Shown: positions 37,183-45,830 of the stretch, in pieces
Position numbering within the stretch: position 1 is the first letter of the stretch
Layout of the letters: each line of letters starts with the position of its first letter
NCBI GenBank assembly: GCA_902786015.1
Contig: CADAAU010000012.1
Coordinates: forward strand, 1 to 64,000
DNA length: 64,000 nt
Direction of reading: 5' to 3'
From: an uncultured Coriobacteriaceae bacterium
Lineage (GTDB): Bacteria; Actinomycetota; Coriobacteriia; Coriobacteriales; Atopobiaceae
The notes under the pieces: generated by a model
What the model was told of the DNA's origin: nothing
The model's input: only the letters and a program-made list of their open reading frames with translations
Databases searched by the model: none
Position numbers and translations under genes: made by a program

Positions 37183-37331
37183 GTAACCGTTGCTGCTCAT
37201 ACCCGGCAGCAGACTGTCTGGAAATGCGTGGCGGCATGCGGCCGGAGCAAGCGATGGGGATACTCCCTTTGCCTTACTCGAAGGCAAAGGGAGTATCCCC
37301 ATCGCTTGCCCCCAGGAGTGAACGAGTAACC
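37183..37331 (-). repeat. MITE-like interspersed repeat, copy E (full length)
   Basis: The most complete copy, about 149 bp, in the opposite orientation to A-C. Ends: GTAACCGTTGCTGCTCATACCCGG on the left, and on the right CCAGGAGTGAACGAGTAACCC, its approximate complement. The central stem has 29-base perfect arms (37247-37275 and 37281-37309) with a 5-base loop. It fills most of the 314-base divergent gap between pilD and the diguanylate cyclase gene; nothing else is recognisable there apart from the cyclase ribosome site. Confidence 0.85.
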
Positions 37332-37438
37332 CGTAGCCTGTTCGAGCACGACCGATGACGGTTCCCGTGGCGCCATTCACCCAGCCGTTCGCTTACAATA
37401 GGGTAACGCCGATTCGCAACGGCTCGATCGGAGACGCC

Positions 37439-38863
37439 ATGGACATCCGCAAGATAACTAAGGGCAACAGATTCGTCTTTGTCCTTGTTGTTGCTAGTTT
37501 CATGCTGTCTACGCTTTTTTCGCTCACCTCCATTCACGCGCTCGGTCAAAAGAGCATGCGCGAATCAAACACAGCGCTTGCCACACACATTTATGACCAC
37601 ATCATGATGGAGCTGTCAGAACCCGTTACCACCACAAAGACGATGAGCGCCATCAGCTACGTTATCGATACGCTCAACAAAGAGACATCGCTTGACGAGG
37701 CCGCTACCGAACAGTCATTTAGGACATACCTCGAGGGAATCGAAAGTCAGCTGGGCTGCGAGGGGTCTTTTATAATTTCGGAAGCCACGCACCGCTACTA
37801 CACTGCACACGGAATAGACCGTATTCTGGATCCCAAGGTACCAGATGACAGCTGGTATAACGACTTCCTGAGAAGTTCCCAGGCCTATCATCTGGACGTC
37901 GACAATATTGGGTCAGACAACAGCGACTTCGCCGTTTACGTCGACAGCAAGATCTACAATAAAGACAAGTCGATTCTGGCCATCACCGGCGTAACCGTGC
38001 ACCTCACCGGGCTAAGAGACTTCTTTCAAACGATGGAGGACGAGTACGACGTCAAAATCGACCTCGTAGACCAAAGCGGATTGGTGCAAGTCGACACCGA
38101 CTCGTCGCGTATCGAAAAGGTAAGTCTCCATAATCTTTTATCGGACAAAGACAACGACGAATATGTATATCGCGACACGGGAAACGGTGAGTTTGCCGTA
38201 ACAAAGCACCTCGACTACCTAGGATGGTACCTTGTAATCCAGAGCACGAGCACCAACTACACTGGCCATCTAGCCAATGTCATCATTGCAAACGTCACTT
38301 TATGCGCAGTTGTCCTTACTATTATGGTGCTTGCCATGAGGCACAGTAACAATCGTGCGACCGCCCTCGCAACCGCGTCACTCATCGATTCGGCAACAGG
38401 CCTGCATAACCGGCGCGCCTACGAGGAGGATAGGACGCGACTCGAGGAATCTCCCACCGCGGACGACTTCGTATCCATGACAGCAGATGTCAACGGGCTC
38501 AAGACGACAAACGACACGCTCGGACACGAGGCGGGAGACGAGCTGATACGTGGTGCCGCCGCATGCCTCCAGGCAAGCCTCGGCAAATATGGCAAGGTGT
38601 ACCGCACCGGCGGAGACGAGTTCGCGGCACTGCTCAATGTACCAGGGACCGAACAAAAGAACCTATTTGGAGAGGTTGCACGCACCATCGAGTCTTGGAA
38701 AGGCGAGAAGGTAAAGAGCCTGTCGATCTCGTGCGGATTTGCCTCCAAGCGAGAATTCCCAACAGAAGAAGTCGCGGAGCTGTGTCGCTTCTCGGACAAA
38801 CGTATGTACGCCGACAAGCAGCGGTACTACGAACGCATGGGATTCAAGCAAAGAACGACCTAA
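37439..38863 (+). CDS. Membrane diguanylate cyclase (sensor plus GGDEF)
   Basis: 474 residues. Membrane helices lie at about 13-35 and 276-300, and the roughly 240 residues between are a dCache-like outside sensor (YYTAHGIDRIL, SWYNDFL, DNSDFAVYVDSK). The C-terminal GGDEF domain has the intact RTGGDEF motif at 391-395, plus DSATGLHNRRAYEED and DVNGLKTTNDTLGHEAGDELI. It should make cyclic-di-GMP from two GTP. I see no RxxD inhibitory site just upstream of GGDEF. ATG 37439 has GGAG 5 bases upstream. Cyclic-di-GMP often controls pili, whose genes lie next door. Confidence 0.9.
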   Translation: MDIRKITKGNRFVFVLVVASFMLSTLFSLTSIHALGQKSMRESNTALATHIYDHIMMELSEPVTTTKTMSAISYVIDTLNKETSLDEAATEQSFRTYLEGIESQLGCEGSFIISEATHRYYTAHGIDRILDPKVPDDSWYNDFLRSSQAYHLDVDNIGSDNSDFAVYVDSKIYNKDKSILAITGVTVHLTGLRDFFQTMEDEYDVKIDLVDQSGLVQVDTDSSRIEKVSLHNLLSDKDNDEYVYRDTGNGEFAVTKHLDYLGWYLVIQSTSTNYTGHLANVIIANVTLCAVVLTIMVLAMRHSNNRATALATASLIDSATGLHNRRAYEEDRTRLEESPTADDFVSMTADVNGLKTTNDTLGHEAGDELIRGAAACLQASLGKYGKVYRTGGDEFAALLNVPGTEQKNLFGEVARTIESWKGEKVKSLSISCGFASKREFPTEEVAELCRFSDKRMYADKQRYYERMGFKQRTT

Positions 38864-38935
38864 TCGCCAAGCGATGGCATACGATGGGGCAAGACCCTAC
38901 CGGATACATCGCGGACGGAAGTCCCAAGGGCACAT

Positions 38936-39928
38936 CTACTTTATGAGTGAGACCTGTTGTCGCTTGGCTCCATGCACGCGAATGCCTTTGACGCTGTCAG
39001 CAAATTTATTGAACTGGGCATATCCGAGGTCCTTGACCTTAAAGTTTGGAAACTCGTCGTAGACTGCCTGTGCCAGCGACCCCACCTGCATGGTACCTCC
39101 AAGCGCTTCCTCCAGTTTTGCCCGCATGAACGAGACGACCTGCGAACGAAGATTACCGGTGTCGGCAAACGAAACGCGGTGAACGTTTCCCTCTTCCACA
39201 AGCTCAAAGCGCTTCATGTCGCCAATCATGTTGGAGAGCTTGGTATACCCAAACGTGCGCACGTCGAAGTCGGGGAACTTGTTGTGCAGGCCTTCGCCGA
39301 CTTCGGCCAGGAGCGTCTCGGTCCCCTTTCCGTCGTTGCTGAGCACGATGCCCGCGACGACGTTCTCGACATCCTTGAGGGTAAGCGTGGTAGCGATGCC
39401 CTCGTCAGAGACGTCGCCCCTCACGCCCTGATAGCCCTTCTCGTGCGAGCCATCGCCTGCCTTGCTCAGGTATTCGATGTTGACGAACGTCGTGCACGCA
39501 CGCCTAAACGAGATGCTCGTTTGGTTGCGACCCATTCCCACCACAAGCATGTTGCTTTCGCGCAGGCGCTGAGCAAGCCTCGTAAAGTCACTATCGGAAC
39601 TCACGATAACGAATCCGTCCACTTTTCCAGCATAAAGGATGTCCATCGCATCGATAATGAGCGTCGAGTCCGTAGCATTCTTGCCCGCCTGCTCCCCCGG
39701 TTTATGGCTCTTTACATTGCTGAACTGCTGTACCGGCACGATGGAGTTGTCGAGCAGCTGCGACCGCCACCCAGCGGCCTGCGGATCGGTAAAGTCGCCA
39801 TAGATTCGGCGATACGTTGCGATGCCGTGCTTGGGCACTTCGCTCAGAATAATGGGAAGGTACTTGAACGAGATGTTATCTGCGTCTATGAGCAATGCCA
39901 ACCGGGGTACCTGTTCGTTTGTTGCCAT
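38936..39928 (-). CDS. NYN-domain ribonuclease-like protein with two OST-HTH/LOTUS domains
   Basis: 330 residues. The N-terminal about 150 are a NYN (PIN-like) domain with the acidic residues in LALLIDADNIS, DSTLIIDAMDIL and FVIVSSDSDFTRLAQRLRE. Two winged-helix OST-HTH/LOTUS-like units follow, at about 185-255 (LLAEVGEGLHNKFPDFDVRTFGY) and 262-330 (LAQAVYDEFPNFKVKDLGY), clearly related to each other. LOTUS domains bind RNA, so the protein is a likely RNA-cleaving or RNA-regulating factor. ATG 39928 has GGAGGTGACGCC upstream. Confidence 0.87.
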   Translation of the reverse strand: MATNEQVPRLALLIDADNISFKYLPIILSEVPKHGIATYRRIYGDFTDPQAAGWRSQLLDNSIVPVQQFSNVKSHKPGEQAGKNATDSTLIIDAMDILYAGKVDGFVIVSSDSDFTRLAQRLRESNMLVVGMGRNQTSISFRRACTTFVNIEYLSKAGDGSHEKGYQGVRGDVSDEGIATTLTLKDVENVVAGIVLSNDGKGTETLLAEVGEGLHNKFPDFDVRTFGYTKLSNMIGDMKRFELVEEGNVHRVSFADTGNLRSQVVSFMRAKLEEALGGTMQVGSLAQAVYDEFPNFKVKDLGYAQFNKFADSVKGIRVHGAKRQQVSLIK

Positions 39929-39981
39929 GAGGCGTCACCTCCGCATGCAATTAGATTCTACAAGACATTGTACCAAGGCGA

Positions 39982-40030
39982 GGTGGCATGTGGCCGGGTC
40001 AAGCGATGGGGATACTCCCCATCGCCTGCG
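39982..40030 (-). repeat. MITE-like interspersed repeat, copy F (short)
   Basis: Contains GGTGGCATGTGGCCGGG and the core AAGCGATGGGGA, TAC, TCCCCATCGCCT in the same orientation as copy E. The outer ends are missing. It ends 13 bases from the stop of the 63-residue membrane protein gene. Confidence 0.7.
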
Positions 40031-40042
40031 CGAAGCTCCATC

Positions 40043-40234
40043 TCATAGCGCAAAGTAAAAGAAGAGGCCAAGCACAACGACCACAACGGTCAGGTACGAA
40101 TACGGCGCAGTATCCAACATGAGCGGTATGAGGTATTCTCCAAAAATCAAAAGACATACCCCGACGATAATGGCAACCATCAATATTATGACAGCAGCCA
40201 CAACGAACACGTTGCGTCGGTTACCGTTATTCAT
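40043..40234 (-). CDS. Small two-helix membrane protein
   Basis: 63 residues with two hydrophobic helices (about 9-33 and 42-61) and a short basic start MNNGNRRN. ATG 40234 has GGGAGG 8 bases upstream, which decides the start; the frame stays open for 50 more codons into repeat copy G. Function unknown. Confidence 0.6.
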   Translation of the reverse strand: MNNGNRRNVFVVAAVIILMVAIIVGVCLLIFGEYLIPLMLDTAPYSYLTVVVVVLGLFFYFAL

Positions 40235-40347
40235 GCAAGATGCCTCCCAATCAACCGCCCAAATGCACGCTAGGTCATGGGCTTCGCAATGTACTCCACG
40301 CAATGATACCCAAAAGCAGGGTTGCGCGCCCGTATCGTTTTGTCTCA

Positions 40348-40429
40348 GGCAAAGGGGAGTATCCCCATCGATTGCCCTGGCCACATGCCGCCATTTCGGA
40401 CGGCTTGCTACCGGGTGTGAATAGTAAAC
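40348..40429 (+). repeat. MITE-like interspersed repeat, copy G (right half)
   Basis: Holds GGGGAGTATCCCC, the flank CCTGGCCACATGCCGCCATT, and the right end ACCGGGTGTGAATAGTAAAC, whose complement matches the left end of copy A. The left arm is missing. It lies in the 302-base divergent gap between the small membrane protein and the surface protein. The rest of the gap holds a TATAGT hexamer at about 40492 that could be the -10 box of the surface protein gene. Confidence 0.75.
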
Positions 40430-40536
40430 TCGAATTTGTTACTTCGACAGAAAACCCGACAAACAATCAGTTCATCCAATTGATAACACTGCTATAGTAA
40501 CAAGCACTATCCGCACTAGCCTGTTCGGAGTTGACA

Positions 40537-43500
40537 ATGATACATTCGCAGCCAAAAAAACACTACCAAGCAGTCATCTCGACAATCCTGTCAATTACGT
40601 TGGTCTTCTCGCTTATACCGAGTCAAGCACTCGCAGAAGCCGCACCCAATGACATCACACAGACTGCCACCGAACAACCCGTCATCAACGGCGATACAGC
40701 CGTAGACCCAGCAGTCAATAACACCGAGCAGAGCAACAACGACTCTACAAACGATACCGATCAGACCAAAGAACAGCCGAGCGAAAGCGCAAATCGGGTC
40801 GACGAGAGCCAACAGATAAGCGAAGACCAGAAGGTCGACGAGGAAAACAAACCAGATGACAAGCAGCAGGCCAACAAGGAGCCGATGGAAGAAGAGGCAC
40901 AGCTGGCAGCCACCGCCACAAGCGATGCCAACGCCACTGCCAACACCTTGCATGCCGAAGAACCGCGCGACATCACGATAACCGTAGGCCTTCCCTCGGA
41001 ATCCAACGTAAAGCAGGACCTCCACGTGGGGCTCACCTATAACGACAAATTCTTTGAGCAGGCATCCAATACCTTCAACAACGACCTAGCATATGCCTCA
41101 ACCTGCCTGGCCGCCGCGGCCGACAACTCAAACGAGGGCGGGAACAACTACGGCCTCAAGTCCAAGAACATCGTCTCTTTTTTGCAGCAGATTGGCTGCA
41201 ATGACGTAAAGACCAACGACGGTTACAACTACAAGCCCATGGAGAAGGCAAACATCGGCGTCGCAATTGGTTACAAAGACATCCGCGTAAACAACACCTT
41301 GTACCGCCTGTTCGTCTTTGCCGCCCGTGGCGGGGGATACGAAGAGGAATGGTCCGTAAACATGCGCGTGGGCACTGAAGGCGACGCAACGGGCTTCCAA
41401 GAGGCACGCGACGGTGCGCTGGGCTTCATCATGCCCTACATCAAGGAACACACCGACAAGCTGGACGGCACCGTAAACGTAAAGATCTGGGGCAGCGGCT
41501 ACTGCCGCGGAGGCACCACGACCAACCTGGCCATGGGTTGGCTCAACAAGTGGGTATACGAGCGCAACAACGGTCACACATACAATAACCTTGCGTACAC
41601 CCAAAACTACAATGCCGAACATTCCGTATACGGGGCCTCATACAACCAGGGCGACATGCGCTACACCCAAACGGTGAGCTTTTCTCCCAACAAGGACGGA
41701 GGCTATCTCGCCAGCAACGTAAACATCACCAACGACGACCTATACGCCTATCCCGTCAACTGCCCTTTTGGTGCAGACGGCGCAGACGTGGAGAACTACG
41801 AAGGCCTCATGACTGGTTTCCACAACCTCATCAATCCCGACGACTGGTTCCCACAGGTGGTCATGGATTGGTGGGGCTTCAAGCGATATGGTTACAAACA
41901 AGATCACGACATTACCGGTACCTACACTGTTGACGGCTCACTCCACAACCGTGACAAGAGCGTCTGGAATCCTGACGACTCTTCGCGCATGAGCGCCGTT
42001 AACGGCATGATTGGTCGTCTTAAGTCGGTTGACACTGACACTGCGTTCAACTCCACCTACTTCCGGCAACACTACTTCTCCAAGGCATCCGTGATCAAGA
42101 ACACCGCAAAGAAGGTCGGCAAGTGGCTCTGGAACAAGATAAAGAAAATCTGGGGCGGCAAGCAGGACCAGCTTCCCGACATCTTCCAGATCTCGATTGA
42201 CGAGAAGGGCGAGGGAAACAAGTTCTACAGCCAGGGCAAGGAACTCAAGTATAACCAGGGTGGTTACTACCAGGAGTTCATGAAGTTCCTTCTCAACTCG
42301 GCAGGCTTCCCCGAAAGCGGCACAGAAGCCAGGAAGTACTACGTACAAAACTACCAGGACGCCTTCGTAGACCTCATGGACTGGGTGTTAGGCCAGCCGC
42401 TCGAGGTGCGCGAGAAGTTCGGCAAGGTCGCATCGGGCCAGATCAAGGCCGCGTTCAAGCAAATGCAGGACGAAGGCGTACAGGAGCTAAAGAACACAAA
42501 CCGCATCCTTGGGGCATTTGGCACCTTAACTACCACCACTGTTGGCACCTACATCGCATATGTAGTCGCTGCCGTCTGGTCGATAAACGACTCGAGCGCC
42601 AAACTTCCCACCGACCTTATTGGTCGCACGCTCAAGCTCACGTTCAATAACCTTGGTATCAAATACACAGACAACCAAGTTTGGCGCGCCTCCAATGCGC
42701 TTGGTAAGCTTGCATACGGCTTCTACGACAAGGAACAGGGCATCGCAAAGTTCTGCTTCTTCCATGCGCTCACCATGTATAAGGCGGGTAGCTCCATTCC
42801 GCAGTCGCACTGGCCTGAACAATCGCTGGCGTGGTTCGCACAATGCAAGCCCAACTCTCCGTATACAAAGCCATTGGACGAAGTAAAGGGTAAGCAGGAG
42901 GCCAAGGCGGCTTCGACCGACGGCGATGCCCTAAAGGCCGAAGCCGGCATCACCGTTCATGAAGTGTACTCTAGCTTCCCAGAAGAACCAGAGAGCCTGT
43001 ATGACAATGGGTTGCGCACCAATGGCGAAATCGTGGGAATCATGGACATGCCGGATTCCTACTACGACGAATCAATACTCGTTACCAGCTGGAACATGTA
43101 CAGCCTTGAGGACTTCTTTGACGGCAAGCCACCGCTAAAGACTGTATCGGAAGACTACGAAATCGGCGAAAATGACCCAGAGTACATCGTGTTGACTCCC
43201 AACGTAGAGACAGTGGCTTCTAAACACATAAACCTCTGGCTCAACAAGGCGATGACCGGCTTCGACAAGGACGTTCTCATTGGTGAGTTTGACGTCTATG
43301 ACGGTGGCTACCACTACATCGCCTACACGTCTCTTCCCGAAGGCGTAAGCGATGAGGGCTTTGACGTCTTGTACTATGGTGACAATCCCAACCTCGTAAC
43401 CAAAGAGGGCGTTACGTTGCAGGGCTGGGTAACCGAAGCCGAAGACGAAGACGAGATGACTGGATTTTTGCCCGACGACTTCTTGGATTACGACTCTCTT

Positions 43501-44139
43501 CCCGAAGGCGATGTCGTAGACCTCTACGCCGCATGGCTCGATCCCTTGGTCTACAACGTCAGATATCACGCCAATCGTTCGGATTCCGACGACTATGTGG
43601 TCGACGACGTTCAGTTCACAACCGACGACTCCAAGCTAGAGATTACAGGCCTGTCCGAAGACGATGAGGGCATGAAGAACTCCAGCAAATCGTTCGTGGG
43701 TTGGAACACCATGCCCGACGGCTCGGGTACGTGGGTTGCAACAGGCGAGCAGGCCACGCTGGACCAACTCAACCTCGGTACTCGCGGTCAATATGCACAG
43801 GACCTCCAGGCGCTGGCAGACCTTCAGACCGAGGAGTCACCTTCCTATAACACCGAGGACACAGATTCTAACCCAACCGCTGCGGACGCGTTTGAGACAG
43901 ACCTGGAAGAGAAATACACTGCAGACCTCTATGCACAGTGGGCTTCTCCCGAACCAGCTCCGGCGCCCGACGGCAAGCCCACACCCGCAAACAACACCAC
44001 CAATACCACCAACCAAAACAAGGCAAAGACGCCCAATACCGGCGATGCGTCGACAACGCCACAGATGGCAGCGATTGTCATGCTTTTCGCGCTTGCATCG
44101 CTGTATGCCGCACGGCGGCTTCGTAAAAGGAGCGAATAA
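40537..44139 (+). CDS. Cell-wall-anchored surface protein with lipase-like domain
   Basis: 1200 residues. The signal peptide ends near ALAEA and is followed by an Asn/Gln/Glu-rich stretch to about 140. A large domain from about 150 to 750 looks like an alpha/beta-hydrolase: the nucleophile elbow reads GSGYCRGGTTTNLA with Cys323 where Ser is usual, and NPDDWFPQVV with GFKRYGYK matches the segment after it in lipase-like proteins. InlB-type B repeats follow (GWNTMPDGSGTW, ADLYAQWASPE), then a Pro/Thr/Asn spacer, TPNTGD as a sortase signal, a membrane helix and RRLRKRSE. ATG 40537 has CGGAG 6 bases upstream. It is probably displayed on the wall. Confidence 0.82.
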   Translation: MIHSQPKKHYQAVISTILSITLVFSLIPSQALAEAAPNDITQTATEQPVINGDTAVDPAVNNTEQSNNDSTNDTDQTKEQPSESANRVDESQQISEDQKVDEENKPDDKQQANKEPMEEEAQLAATATSDANATANTLHAEEPRDITITVGLPSESNVKQDLHVGLTYNDKFFEQASNTFNNDLAYASTCLAAAADNSNEGGNNYGLKSKNIVSFLQQIGCNDVKTNDGYNYKPMEKANIGVAIGYKDIRVNNTLYRLFVFAARGGGYEEEWSVNMRVGTEGDATGFQEARDGALGFIMPYIKEHTDKLDGTVNVKIWGSGYCRGGTTTNLAMGWLNKWVYERNNGHTYNNLAYTQNYNAEHSVYGASYNQGDMRYTQTVSFSPNKDGGYLASNVNITNDDLYAYPVNCPFGADGADVENYEGLMTGFHNLINPDDWFPQVVMDWWGFKRYGYKQDHDITGTYTVDGSLHNRDKSVWNPDDSSRMSAVNGMIGRLKSVDTDTAFNSTYFRQHYFSKASVIKNTAKKVGKWLWNKIKKIWGGKQDQLPDIFQISIDEKGEGNKFYSQGKELKYNQGGYYQEFMKFLLNSAGFPESGTEARKYYVQNYQDAFVDLMDWVLGQPLEVREKFGKVASGQIKAAFKQMQDEGVQELKNTNRILGAFGTLTTTTVGTYIAYVVAAVWSINDSSAKLPTDLIGRTLKLTFNNLGIKYTDNQVWRASNALGKLAYGFYDKEQGIAKFCFFHALTMYKAGSSIPQSHWPEQSLAWFAQCKPNSPYTKPLDEVKGKQEAKAASTDGDALKAEAGITVHEVYSSFPEEPESLYDNGLRTNGEIVGIMDMPDSYYDESILVTSWNMYSLEDFFDGKPPLKTVSEDYEIGENDPEYIVLTPNVETVASKHINLWLNKAMTGFDKDVLIGEFDVYDGGYHYIAYTSLPEGVSDEGFDVLYYGDNPNLVTKEGVTLQGWVTEAEDEDEMTGFLPDDFLDYDSLPEGDVVDLYAAWLDPLVYNVRYHANRSDSDDYVVDDVQFTTDDSKLEITGLSEDDEGMKNSSKSFVGWNTMPDGSGTWVATGEQATLDQLNLGTRGQYAQDLQALADLQTEESPSYNTEDTDSNPTAADAFETDLEEKYTADLYAQWASPEPAPAPDGKPTPANNTTNTTNQNKAKTPNTGDASTTPQMAAIVMLFALASLYAARRLRKRSE

Positions 44140-44159
44140 GATACCGATAACGTGACGTA

Positions 44160-44206
44160 GAATCAGGCCGTTTGCATGCTTTTGGCAAATGGCCTGATTC
44201 CTTTTA
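44160..44206 (+). terminator. Terminator of the surface protein gene
   Basis: Arms GAATCAGGCC / GGCCTGATTC extended by GTTTGC / GCAAAT, followed by CTTTTAATT, 20 bases after the stop. Confidence 0.85.
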
Positions 44207-44283
44207 ATTCGTCCCAGCGGCTATCGGCGCCGAGGTCAGTTATACTGTATCGCCATGTATGAACGCAATGCAGAGAGGCTAAC

Positions 44284-45780
44284 ATGAGCGACAACACCAA
44301 CGATACCTCAGCCGTACGCGTGCGCTTTGCACCCTCCCCCACCGGAAAACTCCATGTGGGCGGGGCACGCACCGCAATCTATAACTGGGCCTTTGCCCGT
44401 GCAAACGGCGGGACCTTCGTCTTGCGCATCGACGACACTGACCCGACGCGTTCGACCGACGAGAACACGCAGGTCATCTTGCGTGCCATGCGTTGGCTCG
44501 GACTCGACTGGGACGAGGGTCCCGAGGTGGGAGGCGACTTTGGCCCCTACTTCCAAACCGAGCGCATGGGTCTCTATCGTGAGGCTGCCCAAAAGCTCGG
44601 CGCAGAGGGAAAGGCATACTATTGCTTCTGCACGCCCAAGGAGCTGGAGGAGAGCCGCGCTGCCGCTAAGGCACGAGGCGACTCGTTCCAAGGCTACCAA
44701 CGCACTTGCCGCAACATCGATCCGGCCGAGGCACAGGCACGCGTGGACGCTGGTGAGCCATACACCGTCCGCATCAAGGTCCCGGACGAGCGTGGCGACG
44801 TTATCGTACATGACGCAGTGCACGGCGACGTAACGTTCAACGCGCGGGAACTCGACGACTTTATTATCTTCCGCTCTGACGGCACCCCCACGTACAATTT
44901 TGCCACGGTCGTGGATGACGCCTCCATGGGCATCACACACATCATTCGTGGTGATGACCACCTCTCCAACACCCCGCGACAAGTTATAGTCTACGAGGCA
45001 CTTGGAGCCCCGACACCCACATTCGCACACATTTCGATGATCTTGGGGTCGGATGGAAAGAAGCTCTCCAAGCGTCACGGAGCCACCAGCGTCGAGGATT
45101 ACCGTGATGCCGGCTACCTCTCTGATGCCTTCGTGAACTACCTTGCCCTTTTGGGCTGGGCTCCCGATGGCGAAAGCACGGTAATCAGCCGCAACAGGCT
45201 TGCGAACGAGTTCTCGCTCGACCACGTGAGCAAGAACCCCGCAATCATGGATCCAAAGAAGCTCGACTTCATCAACGGCGAGTACTTGCACGGCATGGAT
45301 GACGCTCAGTTCTGCAACGACATTCTTTTGCCGGAACTCGCTGTAGCCGGAATGGACGATGGAAGCAAGCATGAGGCGAACTGGTACCTCATGGCCGCAA
45401 ACGCGTTCAAACCACGCTGCACCCTCTCGCGCGACGTAACCACTCAGGCAAAATACCTGTATACGAGCGATGAGCAACTGGAGTATGACGAGAAGGCAAC
45501 AAAGAAATGGCTCGCAAAGAACGGCGCACGTGCGGCGCTAGACGCCGCAGGCGAGGCACTTCGTAGTCTGACCGACGAGGAGTGGACACCTGAGGCCATC
45601 GAAGCGGCACTCGACCCGCTGCCTGCCCAGCTCGGTATGGGAAAGGGACGCGTGTTCCAGCCCATTCGCGTCGCCTGTGTGGGAGGAGCGGCATCACCTG
45701 GAATCGGCGAGACGCTTGCGCTCCTCGGTCGTGACCACTCGCTTGCACGCATCGAGCAAGCAAAGAGTCTTGCGCTGTAA
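44284..45780 (+). CDS. gltX: Glutamyl-tRNA synthetase
   Basis: 498 residues, normal length. Class I signatures: the HIGH-type motif HVGGAR after FAPSPTGKL, and the KMSKS-type motif KKLSKRHG. IDDTDPTRS and DDHLSNTPRQ are also typical. It charges tRNA-Glu, and possibly tRNA-Gln if the cell uses the GatCAB route. ATG 44284 follows AGAGAGG by 5 bases. TATACT at about 44239 may be its -10 box. Confidence 0.97.
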   Translation: MSDNTNDTSAVRVRFAPSPTGKLHVGGARTAIYNWAFARANGGTFVLRIDDTDPTRSTDENTQVILRAMRWLGLDWDEGPEVGGDFGPYFQTERMGLYREAAQKLGAEGKAYYCFCTPKELEESRAAAKARGDSFQGYQRTCRNIDPAEAQARVDAGEPYTVRIKVPDERGDVIVHDAVHGDVTFNARELDDFIIFRSDGTPTYNFATVVDDASMGITHIIRGDDHLSNTPRQVIVYEALGAPTPTFAHISMILGSDGKKLSKRHGATSVEDYRDAGYLSDAFVNYLALLGWAPDGESTVISRNRLANEFSLDHVSKNPAIMDPKKLDFINGEYLHGMDDAQFCNDILLPELAVAGMDDGSKHEANWYLMAANAFKPRCTLSRDVTTQAKYLYTSDEQLEYDEKATKKWLAKNGARAALDAAGEALRSLTDEEWTPEAIEAALDPLPAQLGMGKGRVFQPIRVACVGGAASPGIGETLALLGRDHSLARIEQAKSLAL

Positions 45781-45792
45781 CGAATTCAACCT

Positions 45793-45830
45793 GAGCGGGG
45801 CGGGAAAACTTCCCGCCCCGCTCTTTTTAT
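45793..45830. terminator. Bidirectional terminator between gltX and flippase-like gene
   Basis: 14-base GC-rich perfect arms starting GAGCGGGGCGGGAA with a 3-base loop, followed by TTTTTATTT on the plus strand. It serves the two convergent genes and overlaps the last codons of the minus-strand gene. Confidence 0.92.

Noticed and set aside
37183..40429. Copies E, F and G as a CRISPR-like array
   Set aside because: They are kilobases apart, palindromic and of different length and orientation, with genes between.
44308..45477. Minus-strand open frame of 389 codons
   Set aside because: Antisense of gltX, whose motifs are unmistakable.
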